Below the pieces are notes generated by a model. It was not told where the DNA came from and ran no database searches. It was given only the letters and a program-made list of their open reading frames with translations. The position numbers were made by a program, and so were the translations under genes. Below, in pieces: positions 7,903 through 18,766 of a DNA stretch of 64,000 bases. The DNA comes from Planctomycetota bacterium (GTDB lineage Bacteria > Planctomycetota > SZUA-567). Where the stretch lies: NCBI GenBank assembly GCA_020060765.1, contig JAGUZQ010000056.1:1-64000 (forward strand), given 5' to 3'. Numbering within the stretch: the stretch's first letter is position 1; every line of letters begins with the position of its first letter.

Positions 7903-7968
7903 TATCGCTGTCAATATATCGCTAATATCGCATTAGTCAAGATATTTTTGCGCAATGCTAATTAGTGC

Positions 7969-8447
7969 TTATCCGGATATCATCTTATTGCGTTGCACGC
8001 GGCGATTTGCCTGGTATACGATCAGGCCGCAGGCAAACTGGAGGAACGCCAGATGATTAGCCGCCTTCTTCTCCCGGCGGATCAGAATCCGCCGGTATCG
8101 GTTCAACCAACTCCCTCTCCACCACCCAGCGCCGAGCCTTGAATGCCGCCTTGTGCATAATCGCCTTCGCTTCTTTTCCCCGCGCCTTGATATGCGCGAT
8201 ATAGCCGAACTCGGCCACCAGTTCCCGCACTTCCCTGTAATCATATCCTTTGTCCAAACACATATTCTGCGGCGCTTCCGGCGCGGGTTCCGGACGCGGC
8301 ACCACCAGGGCAGTCATGGTTCCTGCCGCCAGTTTCATATCATGCCGGTTGGCACCGCGTCGGTCACCACCGCCAGCGGCAACCCCGCGCCCTCGCAGAG
8401 TACGCTGCGTTTGACATATCCCCTTCACCGTGAGTGATATACCTGTT
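7969..8447 (-). pseudogene. Decayed IS5-family transposase
   Basis: Read on the minus strand, pieces in different frames spell the C-terminal half of an IS5-family DDE transposase. The first pieces are GANRHDMKLAAGTM, PEAPQNMCLDKGYDYREVRE and FGYIAHIKARG. Next come KARRWVVERE and, after a frame change at about 8110, SWLNRYRRILIRREKKAANH and LAFLQFACGLIVYQ. The third catalytic Glu would be in RWVVERE. The N-terminal half and clear terminal inverted repeats are not seen, and at least two frameshifts are needed. It is a dead remnant next to tRNA-Glu and shows past transposition in this accessory region. Confidence 0.8.
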
Positions 8448-8499
8448 AGCGACCAAACTCACCCTCCACTTTATGTTTTGGACTGTGTACTAGGCTCAA

Positions 8500-8611
8500 T
8501 ACGGTTTATTTAAGCAAAAACTGGTACCGTCATTCCCGCCTTCGCGGGAATGACAACCGTAAGTTTTTTCTGAAAACAGAAGGATTTTTCCTAAATTAAA
8601 CCGTCTTGCGG
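8500..8611. repeat. Palindromic repeat copy (family A), single hairpin
   Basis: The core palindrome at 8529-8554 is GTCATTCCCGCCTTCGCGGG plus AATGAC. It is flanked by the AT-rich arms of the family: TACGGTTTATTTAAGCAAAA on the left, and CGTAAGTTTTTTCTGAAAAC, then TTAAACCGT, on the right. The same arms recur at several other copies, so the mobile unit seems larger than the hairpin. Confidence 0.7.
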
Positions 8612-9346
8612 CTAGGCCGACCTGAGGTTGCCGCGGATCTGGGTGACGTAGGGCAGCATGATCCGGCCGGGACAGCAGGTGCTGGCTAGTTCCCGGTGGG
8701 CGTAAATGTTGTTGGGCTGGATATTGTAACCCTTGACCAAGGTATGACATAAATTTTGCAGGCTGTTAAGCTGTGCGGTGGTGGGGCGCTGCTTTTCGAA
8801 ATTCCCCAGCATCATGACTCCCAGGTTGTGCGGGTTCTTGTCCTTGACATGCGCGCCCTGGAAGGCGGGGTTGCGTCCTTCCCAGATATTGCCGGAGCGG
8901 TCGACGATGTAATGGTAGCCGATGTCGCCTGCCTGCATCCGCTTGCGATGCTCGGACTGAATCCGGCGCAGGGTGGTGGCGACCTGGGACACCGAGGTGT
9001 CGTAGTTGCCCTGGGGGCTGCCATCGTGGTGGAGGGTGATACGGTTGACGTAGCCCATCGGATTCATGCGTGAGCGTACCGGCAAATTGGCGTGCCAGAC
9101 CGAACGGGAATAGGCGGCGAGAGGAATGTCTGCAACGATATCATTGATAGAGACGGAAGGGGTAGTGGTTTGCGGCGGTTGCGGTCCGGACTCGCGGCGC
9201 GGCAGGAAAGGAATATTGCCGAAATTCTTGAACAGCGGCTGGTTGTTGTATGAAACCTTGTCCGGAGAAGTGCCTCCTCCGCAGCCGCTCAATGCCCCCA
9301 GCGCAGCGACTCCGCCGAGATATTTCAGGAAATCCCTGCGATCCAT
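8612..9346 (-). CDS. N-acetylmuramoyl-L-alanine amidase (Amidase_2/PGRP type), Tat lipoprotein
   Basis: A 244-residue protein. The N-terminus MDRRDFLKYLGGVAALGALS carries a twin-arginine motif (RRDFLK) followed by SGC, which could be a lipobox, so export by Tat and lipidation are likely. Residues about 85-240 form an Amidase_2/PGRP domain with ITLHHDGSPQ, GDIGYHYIVDRSGNIWEGR, HNLGVMMLGNFE and HRELASTCCPG. The expected zinc ligands (His of LHHD, His of HRE, Cys of CCPG) and the conserved Tyr are present. It would cleave the lactyl-alanine bond of peptidoglycan for turnover or recycling. It is transcribed away from the nusA operon, with a repeat copy just beyond its stop. Confidence 0.85.
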   Translation of the reverse strand: MDRRDFLKYLGGVAALGALSGCGGGTSPDKVSYNNQPLFKNFGNIPFLPRRESGPQPPQTTTPSVSINDIVADIPLAAYSRSVWHANLPVRSRMNPMGYVNRITLHHDGSPQGNYDTSVSQVATTLRRIQSEHRKRMQAGDIGYHYIVDRSGNIWEGRNPAFQGAHVKDKNPHNLGVMMLGNFEKQRPTTAQLNSLQNLCHTLVKGYNIQPNNIYAHRELASTCCPGRIMLPYVTQIRGNLRSA

Positions 9347-9774
9347 GAGGTTGCATCCGTGCCTGATAATAACGAAGAAGCCAGCATCCCTGCATGTCAG
9401 GGAAGGAAACCGGCAGTTGTCACTTGCGCGAAATGCCGAAGTCCTTTTGCATATATCGGCAGATTCTGGAAAAATATCTCGGAAAAAGCAAACTTCCGGA
9501 CAAGGTGGACTGGACTGGCTTGCGCCTCTAAACGCATAATGGATAAAGGATTTTTCGGAATTTGTGCTTGACTTGTGGCGGGATAAATGGCAGACTGCAA
9601 GGTGTTAAATACTCGCGCGGAAGCAGCGTTTTGGGATTGCCGGGGGTTTAACAGCTAGTTTCGCATCGGGGAGTTCTGTTAAATCAGGGAATTCCGGTTT
9701 GCGAGCGGGCGCTTTGGCCCGCTTTTGTTGTTTTTGCACATATTTTGGGTTTTGGAAAAGGTTGGAGCGCTGTT
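9347..9774. other. Divergent intergenic region between amidase and nusA
   Basis: No gene is supported in these 428 bases. It must hold promoters for both the amidase (minus) and nusA (plus). The only clear structure is the hairpin and T-rich run at 9704-9735 just ahead of nusA. Confidence 0.5.
9704..9735 (+). terminator. Hairpin plus T-rich run upstream of nusA (possible attenuator)
   Basis: AGCGGGC pairs with GCCCGCT around the loop GCTTTG, followed by TTTGTTGTTTTT. No plus-strand gene ends here, so it lies in the nusA leader. NusA itself modulates intrinsic termination, so autoregulation by attenuation is plausible, though it is an inference. Confidence 0.55.
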
Positions 9775-11154
<1,380 letters not shown>

Positions 11155-11252
11155 GAGCGTAAAGCCGTCCTCGACCGTTTGGCGGAGAGGCGACGGCTGG
11201 CGCCGGGTGGCGCGGGTCTTTTTACTCTTGGAACTCACAAAAGGATGCAGGT

Positions 11253-13997
11253 ATGCGGTTGTTTGAATTGGCCAAGAAACTCAATATGAACGGCAAAGAT
11301 CTGCTGCAGGTCGTGCAGGATGCCGGATTCGAAGTGCATAACTCCCTGGCGACTATCGGCAACGACATCGTGGCCTGGGTCGAAAACCAGCCGCCGGAAA
11401 CTTTCGAGGTGGAGAAGCCGGGCGGACGCGGCAAGGTGAAAGTCGCAACCGCTCCGGTCAAAAAGCAGGAAGAAGAACCGGCTGCACCGGTCGCTGCCCA
11501 GCCGACGAAAAAAGTCGCGGCTCCCGTTGTGGAAAAAACGGACGCCGCGCCGCAACCTGCTGTTTCCGAACCGGAGAAAACGGAAGACGCTCCCCAGAAA
11601 GCGCGAAAACAGAAAATCCGCAAGCCTTTGCGCGGCAAAGAAGAAGAACCGGAAGTCGCGCCTGTCGTGGAACTGCCGCCCGTCGAGGCGCCGGTGGTGG
11701 AGCAGGAAGAGGATCAGGTAGAAACCAAGGTTGCGGAGAAGCCGACCCGGAAGGAAGCCGCGGCGGAAAAGCCGCGCGCGGAAGCCAAGGACAAGCCCAA
11801 GAAAACTGAGCGCAAGCCTGACCGTCACGAGGAAAAAAAGGAAGAGAAAAAGCCCGGGCGCAAGCCTGCGGCGGAGAATTTGCCGGACTTCGATCTGGAC
11901 GAGATGGAGGACGATACTCCCATTGTCTTCGGCAAGCCTGCCGACAGCCGTGATCCGGCTATCGGCGACCAGGAATCTTTGCTGATCGTATCGGAAGAAG
12001 AAGAACGCAAGCCTGCCGGGCACAAGCACAAGCGCGCGGATTTTCGCAGCGCCAACGTCAATTTCGAACTACCGGCTGGTTTCAAGGAAATGGACGCCAA
12101 GTTTATCGCCAAGGGCGGCGGACGTTCGCGGCGTACCGGCGGTCGGCGAAGCGGCTTCCGTAGCGGAGGACGCAACCGGCGCTCCTCCGGCAAGGTGCTG
12201 CATGAGCGCGATCCGAACGCCGTCTACACCGTTTCCAGCGGCATGACCATCCGCGACCTTTCCGCCGCCATGGGCATCAAGCTCTCGGACATTGTCAGCT
12301 ACTTCATGAAAAACGGGCAGATGGTCGCGGTCAACGATATCCTTTCCGAGGATGATGTCGCACTTCTGTCCACCGAGTTCGGCGTCAATATCGAGTGGAA
12401 ACTGACACAGAACCTGGAAGATGAACTGGAGTCCTCCGTCGTGGAGCAGGAAGAGTCTTCGCTGGAGGAAGACCTGGTCATGCGACCGCCGGTCATCACT
12501 TTCCTGGGTCACGTCGACCACGGCAAGACTTCGCTGCTGGATAAGATTCGTCACACTCGCGTAGCGGCGGGCGAGGCTGGCGGCATTACCCAGCATATCG
12601 GCGCTTACACGGTCGAGAAAAACGGGCACGAGATTACGTTCCTGGATACTCCCGGCCACGAGGCTTTCACCGCCATGCGCGCGCGCGGCGCGGCGCTGAC
12701 CGACATCGCGGTGCTGGTGGTGGCCGCCGACGACGGAGTGATGCCGCAGACCGAGGAAGCGGCCAGCCACGCGAAAAACGCGGGCGTGCCGGTGGTGGTG
12801 GCGATCAATAAATGCGATATCGCCGGTGCCAACCCAGACCGCGTGCGCCAGGAGCTGTCAACCCGACTGGGGCTGCTGCCGGAAGAATGGGGCGGCAACG
12901 TCGGCATGGTCGATGTGTCTGCCCTTACCGGCGACGGCATCGAAACCTTGCTTGAACGCATCCTGCTCGAATCGGAAATGCTAGAACTCAAGGCCGACCC
13001 CAACCGTCCCGCCACTGGGCATATGCTGGAAGCAAAGGTCAGCGAAAGCAGGGGCGTTGTTGCGACCATGCTCGTCATCGACGGCACTCTGCGCCGTGGC
13101 GATATCCTGCTCTGCTCAACCGGCTACGGCAAGGTCAAGCTGATGTACGACGAGAACGGGCGCACGATCGAGGAAGCCGGCCCCGGCAAGCCGGTTCGGA
13201 TCGTGGGGCTGAGCAACGTTCCGGAGGTGGGCGACAAGGTCTATGTGCTCGACGACATCGTCAAGGCGCGCAACATCGCCGAACAGCGCGAACGCGCCAC
13301 CCGCAACGCCGCTCTCTCCCGCCGCGCGCATGTGACGCTGGAAAACCTGCAGGCGCACCTGGCGGAAAGCGAAACCCGCGAGTTGAAGGTCATTCTCAAG
13401 GCAGACGTGATGGGCTCGCTGGAAGTGGTGGAAAAGACCTTGCGGGAACTGTCCAAGGACGAACAGGTACGGATCAACGTCATCCACGCCGCGGTGGGCG
13501 GGATCAACCACGCGGACGTGATTCTGGCCGACGCCTCCGATGCCATCATCGTCGGCTTCCATGTGGTTGCAGACCAGAACGCGCGGCTGCAGGCCAGTTC
13601 CCACAGTATCCAAATCAAGATTTACCATATTATCTACCGGCTGATCGAGGACATGAAGGCGGCGCTGGAAGGAATGCTGCCGCCGGAGGAACGCGAGGTC
13701 GCGCAGGGTCGGGTGGAAATCCGCGAGGTTTTCCGCGCCAGCCGTGTCGGCAATATTGCCGGCTGCTACGTCACCGACGGGTTTATCAACCGCCACTCGA
13801 AAATCCGCATCATCCGCGACAATATCGTCATTTACGACGGGAAACTGGACAGTCTTAAGCGGTTCAAAGACGATGCCAGAGAGGTGAAGACAGGGTTCGA
13901 ATGCGGCCTGAAAATCGCCAACTACGACGACATCAAGGTCGGGGATATGCTGGAGGCGTACACGATCGAGGAAGTGGCCAGGAAACTGGAATCCTGA
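11253..13997 (+). CDS. infB: Translation initiation factor IF-2
   Basis: A 914-residue GTPase that brings initiator tRNA to the 30S ribosome. The N-terminus [20 protein letters not shown] is an IF2_N domain. Residues about 55-300 are a long Pro/Lys/Glu- and Arg/Gly-rich linker, typical but of no fixed fold. A second IF2_N-like domain is at about 310-375. The G domain (from about 410) has all signatures: [17 protein letters not shown], the switch [15 protein letters not shown] and NKCD. The C-terminal domains follow with [18 protein letters not shown] near the end. The stop overlaps the next ATG (TGATG), so translation is coupled to the DUF503 gene. Confidence 0.98.
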   Translation: MRLFELAKKLNMNGKDLLQVVQDAGFEVHNSLATIGNDIVAWVENQPPETFEVEKPGGRGKVKVATAPVKKQEEEPAAPVAAQPTKKVAAPVVEKTDAAPQPAVSEPEKTEDAPQKARKQKIRKPLRGKEEEPEVAPVVELPPVEAPVVEQEEDQVETKVAEKPTRKEAAAEKPRAEAKDKPKKTERKPDRHEEKKEEKKPGRKPAAENLPDFDLDEMEDDTPIVFGKPADSRDPAIGDQESLLIVSEEEERKPAGHKHKRADFRSANVNFELPAGFKEMDAKFIAKGGGRSRRTGGRRSGFRSGGRNRRSSGKVLHERDPNAVYTVSSGMTIRDLSAAMGIKLSDIVSYFMKNGQMVAVNDILSEDDVALLSTEFGVNIEWKLTQNLEDELESSVVEQEESSLEEDLVMRPPVITFLGHVDHGKTSLLDKIRHTRVAAGEAGGITQHIGAYTVEKNGHEITFLDTPGHEAFTAMRARGAALTDIAVLVVAADDGVMPQTEEAASHAKNAGVPVVVAINKCDIAGANPDRVRQELSTRLGLLPEEWGGNVGMVDVSALTGDGIETLLERILLESEMLELKADPNRPATGHMLEAKVSESRGVVATMLVIDGTLRRGDILLCSTGYGKVKLMYDENGRTIEEAGPGKPVRIVGLSNVPEVGDKVYVLDDIVKARNIAEQRERATRNAALSRRAHVTLENLQAHLAESETRELKVILKADVMGSLEVVEKTLRELSKDEQVRINVIHAAVGGINHADVILADASDAIIVGFHVVADQNARLQASSHSIQIKIYHIIYRLIEDMKAALEGMLPPEEREVAQGRVEIREVFRASRVGNIAGCYVTDGFINRHSKIRIIRDNIVIYDGKLDSLKRFKDDAREVKTGFECGLKIANYDDIKVGDMLEAYTIEEVARKLES

Positions 13998-14308
13998 TGA
14001 AGTGCGGCCTGCTGCGGATTGAACTGCAAGTTCCGGGCGTGAGAAGCCTGAAGGAAAAGCGGAGTCCGCTCAAGAGTTTTCTGGCGGCGCTACGCAACCG
14101 GTTCAACTGCGCGGCGGCGGAAATCGCGCACCAGGACGCCTGGCAGCGGGCTACGGTAGGAGTGGCGCTGGTCGCTCCGGACGCGCGGCATCTGCAGCAG
14201 CAGGTGGAATCGGTAAGAAGCTATTGCGGTCTCCTGCCTGATCTGCTGCTGCTGGATTTTCAAGTGTCTGTCGCGGAAGGGCCTGATCCCTTGCCCGCTT
14301 TTTCTTAG
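13997..14308 (+). CDS. DUF503 (YlxP-like) protein
   Basis: A 103-residue protein with the DUF503 signature near the N-terminus (LQVPGVRSLKEKRSPLKS) and FNCAAAEIAHQDAWQRATVG, VALVAPDARHLQQQVESV. The family is found almost always between infB and rbfA, as here, and is thought to act in translation or ribosome maturation, though its exact role is not settled. It overlaps infB by one base. Length matches the family. Confidence 0.9.
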   Translation: MKCGLLRIELQVPGVRSLKEKRSPLKSFLAALRNRFNCAAAEIAHQDAWQRATVGVALVAPDARHLQQQVESVRSYCGLLPDLLLLDFQVSVAEGPDPLPAFS

Positions 14309-14399
14309 CGGAAATTTATAAGATAAAAAGTATAAAGCGCTTTTTTTTATAAAGAGCCCTCAACCCGGCTTTTCATACGCAATTTTAAGGAATATCATC

Positions 14400-14786
14400 A
14401 TGCCCACGAGGCGACAGGAACGGGTTGCCCACCGCATTGTCCAGGAAGTCAGCGCGATCATCCCCACGGTTCGGGACGAGCGCATCGGGTTCGTGACTGT
14501 CACCGCCTGCGAAGTTTCTCCCGACTTGCGCCACGCGAAAGTGCTTATCTCCACGCTGACCGAAGGGGAGGAGAGGGAGACTTCCCTCAACGCCCTGCGC
14601 CACGCGGCGGGTTACATCCGCGGTGAACTCGGGCACAAGCTGCAGATGAAATATACCCCGCGCCTGCATTTCGATTTCGATGCTACCATCGAAACCCAGG
14701 ACAAAATGTTGCGGCTGATCGCCGAGGCGCGAGCCAGCGATCCTAAAAGACCGGAAACCGGGGAAAGCTCTTCCGAGGAAGAATAG
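14400..14786 (+). CDS. rbfA: Ribosome-binding factor A
   Basis: A 128-residue protein that helps mature the 30S subunit by binding near the 5' end of 16S rRNA. The family signatures are RRQERVAHRIVQEVSAII at the N-terminus, then VTVTACEVSPDLRHAKVLIS, LRHAAGYIRGELGHKLQMK and YTPRLHFDFDATIE, forming the type II KH-like fold. It begins 91 nt after the DUF503 gene with an AAGGA site. The short acidic and Ser-rich C-terminal tail is variable in the family. Usual size. Confidence 0.95.
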   Translation: MPTRRQERVAHRIVQEVSAIIPTVRDERIGFVTVTACEVSPDLRHAKVLISTLTEGEERETSLNALRHAAGYIRGELGHKLQMKYTPRLHFDFDATIETQDKMLRLIAEARASDPKRPETGESSSEEE

Positions 14787-14816
14787 GGCGGATTTTTTAC
14801 ACGGGGAGGAATTAGC

Positions 14817-15479
14817 ATGTGCCTGGTGACGATTCTGACGTGGATTGCATTGGCGTTGATAGTGGTGGTGTTCGGAGCGGCGGGGGCGAATGACCGGGCG
14901 GTAACGACGATCGGGTTGATAGCGGTTGCGGCGGGCATCTTGCTGCCTATTGCAATCAATTTCTGGCAGCCGCTGTTTTTCGGCTGGGCGCGCAGGCGCA
15001 AGGCGGTGCGGGATAAACTGATAAGCGAGGGCGTACTGGCGGTCGACGATATCGAAAAAGGCGCGCGCCTGGTATTCGCGTACGAGGTCAATCCCGGCAC
15101 CTCGCGCAAGCTGCCGAAATCCGGGCAATACGCCTTTATCCTGATCGACGATAAAACCTGCCGCCTGTTTGGCGAAAAGACCTGCTTTACCACGGAGAAA
15201 TTCAAAATCATTCCCGGTTGCACCGGCCAGTGCAGCCGCTGCTGGGTGATCTGGGCGTGCGGCGGCGACAACTTCCGCCTGCAGGCCACGGTCGGCGAGC
15301 AGGAGCGGGAATTCCTGCTCCAGAGCCGCGAGGGCAGAACCCTGCGCGCCGCCGCGCGTTCGACCGAGATGCTGGAGGAGATGGTGGAACTCGCCTGCCG
15401 GAGCGAGGAAACTGACGGGAAAGAAAACGGCGACACTGCCGCCGAAAGCAAGGACGAAGCTGCTTCCGCCGAAAAGTAA
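14817..15479 (+). CDS. Membrane protein of unknown function
   Basis: A 220-residue protein with a strong ribosome binding site (GGGGAGGAATTAGC). Two N-terminal transmembrane helices (about residues 4-23 and 31-50) are followed by a cytoplasm- or periplasm-facing domain (about 55-190) containing four cysteines in CTGQCSRCWVIWAC, which could bind a metal or form disulfides. The C-terminal tail is low-complexity and acidic (EETDGKENGDTAAESKDEAA). I do not recognise a family. It sits 30 nt after rbfA, and its transcript probably ends at the hairpin at 15534-15566. Confidence 0.6.
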   Translation: MCLVTILTWIALALIVVVFGAAGANDRAVTTIGLIAVAAGILLPIAINFWQPLFFGWARRRKAVRDKLISEGVLAVDDIEKGARLVFAYEVNPGTSRKLPKSGQYAFILIDDKTCRLFGEKTCFTTEKFKIIPGCTGQCSRCWVIWACGGDNFRLQATVGEQEREFLLQSREGRTLRAAARSTEMLEEMVELACRSEETDGKENGDTAAESKDEAASAEK

Positions 15480-15533
15480 AATGCCTGACCCGCAAGCAAT
15501 CTCTTTTCTTTTAGTTTGATTTGCGTACAATAC

Positions 15534-15566
15534 AAACTCTCCCCGGTGCGACGGGGGGAGTTTTTT
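15534..15566 (+). terminator. Rho-independent terminator after the membrane protein gene
   Basis: AAACTCTCCCC pairs with GGGG-GGAGTTT across a short loop (GGTGCGAC) and is followed by six T. It closes the nusA-infB-rbfA transcription unit, or the promoter-proximal part of the next one. The next ATG lies 15 nt beyond. Confidence 0.8.
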
Positions 15567-15581
15567 ACTTGCGGGGACGCG

Positions 15582-16073
15582 ATGCAGTTGTGGATTGACG
15601 GGTTCAATTTTTTTTACCGCTGGCCGCCGACGGCGGAACTGTTCGCGCGGCGGGAAAATATTCCCGAAGCGCTGGACGCGGCGGTGCGGTTGCTGACTTG
15701 TGCCTTGCCGAAACGGAAAAACGCGCTATTGTTTCTCGATGGCGGCAAGGCGCGGGGAAGCGAGACGCGCCACGGTCTGCGCCTGCTGTACGCGGGTCCC
15801 GGCGGCAAGGCTGACGACGTGCTGCTGGAGAAATTACGAGGCACTGGGAATCGTCGCAATGTGCGGGTAGTGACTGATGACCGACAGTTGGCGTCGCTGG
15901 CGCGAACGGAAGGGGCGGGAATCATCCGCCTGGAAGAGTTTTGCAAAAGCCTGAACTCAGGCGGAAAAAATGATGGTCGCCGACAGCAGGAACAGGTAAT
16001 GAAAGAAAAAAAGCTTGAGCCGTTCGAGGTAGACGCCTGGCTTGAGATTTTTGAAAATGACGTGGAGAATTGA
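15582..16073 (+). CDS. NYN domain protein (YacP-like)
   Basis: A 163-residue protein from ATG 15582. The opening MQLWIDGFNFFYRW gives the first NYN acidic site (IDGFN). LLFLDGGKARGSETRHG, GGKADDVLLEKLR and VVTDDRQLASLAR give the other Asp residues of the PIN-like NYN fold. Relatives of YacP/Rae1 are RNA endonucleases linked to translation quality control. Catalysis here is likely because the acidic residues are kept, but the substrate is unknown. The C-terminal 40 residues are charged. The stop is immediately followed by the sulfatase ATG. The frame could start 22 codons earlier, but that overlaps the terminator. Confidence 0.75.
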   Translation: MQLWIDGFNFFYRWPPTAELFARRENIPEALDAAVRLLTCALPKRKNALLFLDGGKARGSETRHGLRLLYAGPGGKADDVLLEKLRGTGNRRNVRVVTDDRQLASLARTEGAGIIRLEEFCKSLNSGGKNDGRRQQEQVMKEKKLEPFEVDAWLEIFENDVEN

Positions 16074-17690
16074 ATGAACGACACCCTTGAAGAAGAAGTT
16101 TCCATCCCTGAAAAACCTGAACGAAAACGATTGAACGTGCTGTGTTTCGTGCTGGATCAGCTCCGGTACGACTGCCTGGGCTGCTACGGCGACGGAGTGG
16201 TGAAGACGCCGAATATCGACCGCCTCGCCCGCGCGGGAGTGGTGTTCGACCGCGCCTACGTGGCCAATCCCCTCTGCATGCCGGCGCGGGCGACTTTCTT
16301 CACCGGCCTCGCCCCGAGGCATCACGGCGTGCGCTCCAACGGTATTCCTCTCCAGGCGGAAGTGCCGACCATGACTGAAGCTTTGCGGCAGGCGGGTTAC
16401 CATACGCACTCCGTGGGCAAGCTGCACCTCTCTCCCTATCACGCCGCCAAGGATGTGAAACGTCCTGGCAACGCTTCCTGCTGGCCGGAAGGAAAAGACG
16501 CCTGGGACAGCGGCGCCATCACAAAGCTGCCACTGCCTTATTACGGGTTGCAGACCGCCGATTTCGTCGGAGGGCATTGCAGCTATGTCTTTGGGGAATA
16601 TATCAACTGGCTGCGGGAAAAAGACGCGTCGATGCTGCCTGCCGCGCGCGGCGAGGAAAAACTGGAAGACCTGACCGAAGCCTGCGGCGGAGAAAGCGCT
16701 TATAAATCCGCACTGCCCGAGGATCTGCATTACAATCGTTACATCGCCGAGAAAACCTGCGAATTCATCGAAGCCCGGTCGGCCGATAACCACCCGTTTT
16801 TCTGCTGGTGTTCTTTCCCCGATCCTCATCATCCTTTCGTGGCGACGCAGCCTTTCTGCGACATGTATGACCCTGCCGCCATGCCCAGGCCGAAAAAAAG
16901 CCAGGGCGAGTTGGACAACCTGCCGCCGTTTTACCGCATTATCGCAGAGGAAGGTGCCAGTCGCTGGAAATGCGTTTCAGGCCGCATCGCTCCCACGGAG
17001 AAGACCGACGACCAGTTGCGCCAGATTCGCGCGCTGACTTATGCGATGATCAGTTCAGTCGACGCCGCGCTGGGTCGGGTGCTCGACCGCCTCGATGAAC
17101 TGGGGCTGACCGGCAACACCGCCATCTGTCTGCTCTCGGATCACGGCGATATGCTGGGCGACCACCACATGCTGAACAAGGGGCCGTTCCATTTCGAGGG
17201 ATTGCTGCGGATGCCGATGATCTGGTCTTGCCCGGGACATTTTTCCGCCGGAGTGCGTACGCCGGGGCTGGCCAGTCAACTGGATTTCGCGCCGACGGTG
17301 CTCGACCTCTGCGGCGTATCCATCCCCGAGGTCACCGCGCCGTCGGAACCGGAAGCTAAGCTCCAGCGCGCGCCCTGGCCGGGCAAGTCGCTGGTATCGG
17401 TGTTGAAAGGCCAGGAAAAAAAGGTTCGTGACTGGGTGATTGTGGAAAACGACGAGGATTATCTGGGCGTCACGCTACGCACCTTCATCACCAACCGCTA
17501 CAAAATCACGATCTATGGTGAACGCGAGGACTGGGGAGAGTTGTTCGATCTGCGCAGCGACCCCGACGAATTCCGCAACCTCTGGCACGATCCGCAGTCG
17601 CAGCAGTTAAAGAACGCGCTCTTGGCCAAATTTTTGCACTGCTACATCGGCGAGGACTCGCCATTGCCCCGACGCGTAGGGCACGCGTAG
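16074..17690 (+). CDS. Sulfatase (type I, formylglycine-dependent)
   Basis: A 538-residue alkaline-phosphatase-superfamily sulfatase. The activation motif CMPAR in NPLCMPARATFFTG shows the Cys that becomes formylglycine. Metal-binding segments include VLDQLRYDCLGCYG near the N-terminus and LLSDHGDMLGDHHMLNKGPF. It hydrolyses sulfate esters, probably from sulfated polysaccharide, a common trait in Lentisphaerota. No signal peptide is seen (MNDTLEEEVSIPEKPE), so it may act in the cytoplasm or leave by another route. No sulfatase-maturating enzyme is in the window. It is adjacent to the NYN gene with no gap. Confidence 0.9.
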   Translation: MNDTLEEEVSIPEKPERKRLNVLCFVLDQLRYDCLGCYGDGVVKTPNIDRLARAGVVFDRAYVANPLCMPARATFFTGLAPRHHGVRSNGIPLQAEVPTMTEALRQAGYHTHSVGKLHLSPYHAAKDVKRPGNASCWPEGKDAWDSGAITKLPLPYYGLQTADFVGGHCSYVFGEYINWLREKDASMLPAARGEEKLEDLTEACGGESAYKSALPEDLHYNRYIAEKTCEFIEARSADNHPFFCWCSFPDPHHPFVATQPFCDMYDPAAMPRPKKSQGELDNLPPFYRIIAEEGASRWKCVSGRIAPTEKTDDQLRQIRALTYAMISSVDAALGRVLDRLDELGLTGNTAICLLSDHGDMLGDHHMLNKGPFHFEGLLRMPMIWSCPGHFSAGVRTPGLASQLDFAPTVLDLCGVSIPEVTAPSEPEAKLQRAPWPGKSLVSVLKGQEKKVRDWVIVENDEDYLGVTLRTFITNRYKITIYGEREDWGELFDLRSDPDEFRNLWHDPQSQQLKNALLAKFLHCYIGEDSPLPRRVGHA

Positions 17691-17709
17691 TTTCGCTTGC
17701 GAAATTTTT
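17691..17709 (+). terminator. Weak hairpin terminator after the sulfatase gene
   Basis: TTTCG-CTTG-CGAAA followed by five T. The stem is short and AT-rich, so efficiency is doubtful, but it begins directly after the stop codon. Confidence 0.4.
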
Positions 17710-17757
17710 CGGCAAGGGTAAAATTGCGCAAAGAATTTCTCACCCCCGGAGACTGGC

Positions 17758-18753
17758 ATGAGCGACAGGCATGACGACGTGGCGCTGGCGGAAAAACTGG
17801 CCAAGGCCAGGCATCTGTTGGAAAGCGAAATCCACAAGGTCATTATCGGCCAGAACGAGGTGGTCGAGCAGTTCATGATCGCGCTGTTCTGCCGTTCGCA
17901 CGCGCTGATTGTGGGCGTACCCGGGCTGGGCAAGACGCTGCTGGTGAAAACCCTGTCGCAGGCGCTGCACCTCTCCTTCAACCGCGTTCAGTTCACACCC
18001 GACCTGATGCCTTCCGACATCACCGGTACCGACATCCTGGAGGAAGACCAGACGACGAAAACTCGCTCTTTCCGCTTCGTTAAGGGGCCGCTTTTTTCCA
18101 ATATCGTCCTCGCCGATGAAATCAACCGCACGCCCCCGAAGACCCAGGCTGCTCTGCTGGAAGCGATGCAGGAAACGCAGGTCACGGTCGGCGGAGTGCG
18201 CTACGACCTGCCCAAACCATTTTTCGTGCTTGCGACGCAAAACCCGATCGAACAGGAAGGCACCTACCCGCTGCCGGAAGCGCAACTCGACCGGTTCATG
18301 TTCAATATCCTGATCGAGTATCCGCCGGAAAACGAGGAACGGGAAATTGTTGCCGCCACTACCAAGGACGCCGATGTCGAAATCCGCCCTATCCTGACGG
18401 GTGAACAGATTATCCGCCTGCAACAGGTCGTGCGCCGCATTCCCTTGCCGGATACCGCGCTGAATTTCGCGGTGCGACTCGCGCGGATGAGCCGCCCCAA
18501 AAGCGACGACGCGCCCCGGTATGTCAAGGACTGGCTGGCCTGGGGAGCGGGACCGCGCGCGGGGCAGCACCTGGTTCTCGCCGCCAAGGCGAAAGCGGTT
18601 CTGAACGGGCGTTTCGCCGTCGACGTGGAGGATATCAAGGCTGTGGCCAAGCCGGTCATGCGCCACCGCCTCGTCACCAACTTCAACGCCGATTCGGAAG
18701 GCGTAACCGCCGACGACGTCGTCGGTCGCCTCCTGCAAGACGCGTCTGCCTGA
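17758..18753 (+). CDS. MoxR-family AAA+ ATPase
   Basis: A 331-residue MoxR ATPase. Walker A is GVPGLGKT (about residues 52-59) and Walker B with the family extension is VLADEINRTPPKTQAALLEA, followed by MQE. The sensor region LATQNPIEQEGTYPLPEAQL and the C-terminal lid are present. MoxR proteins act as chaperones for metal-enzyme or membrane complexes and usually lie next to DUF58 and TgpA-type transglutaminase genes. Here a TgpA-like gene is on the other strand some 16 kb away and no DUF58 gene is in the window. It probably forms a unit with thyX, which starts 13 nt after it. Confidence 0.93.
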   Translation: MSDRHDDVALAEKLAKARHLLESEIHKVIIGQNEVVEQFMIALFCRSHALIVGVPGLGKTLLVKTLSQALHLSFNRVQFTPDLMPSDITGTDILEEDQTTKTRSFRFVKGPLFSNIVLADEINRTPPKTQAALLEAMQETQVTVGGVRYDLPKPFFVLATQNPIEQEGTYPLPEAQLDRFMFNILIEYPPENEEREIVAATTKDADVEIRPILTGEQIIRLQQVVRRIPLPDTALNFAVRLARMSRPKSDDAPRYVKDWLAWGAGPRAGQHLVLAAKAKAVLNGRFAVDVEDIKAVAKPVMRHRLVTNFNADSEGVTADDVVGRLLQDASA

Positions 18754-18766
18754 AGAAAGGTTGTTC

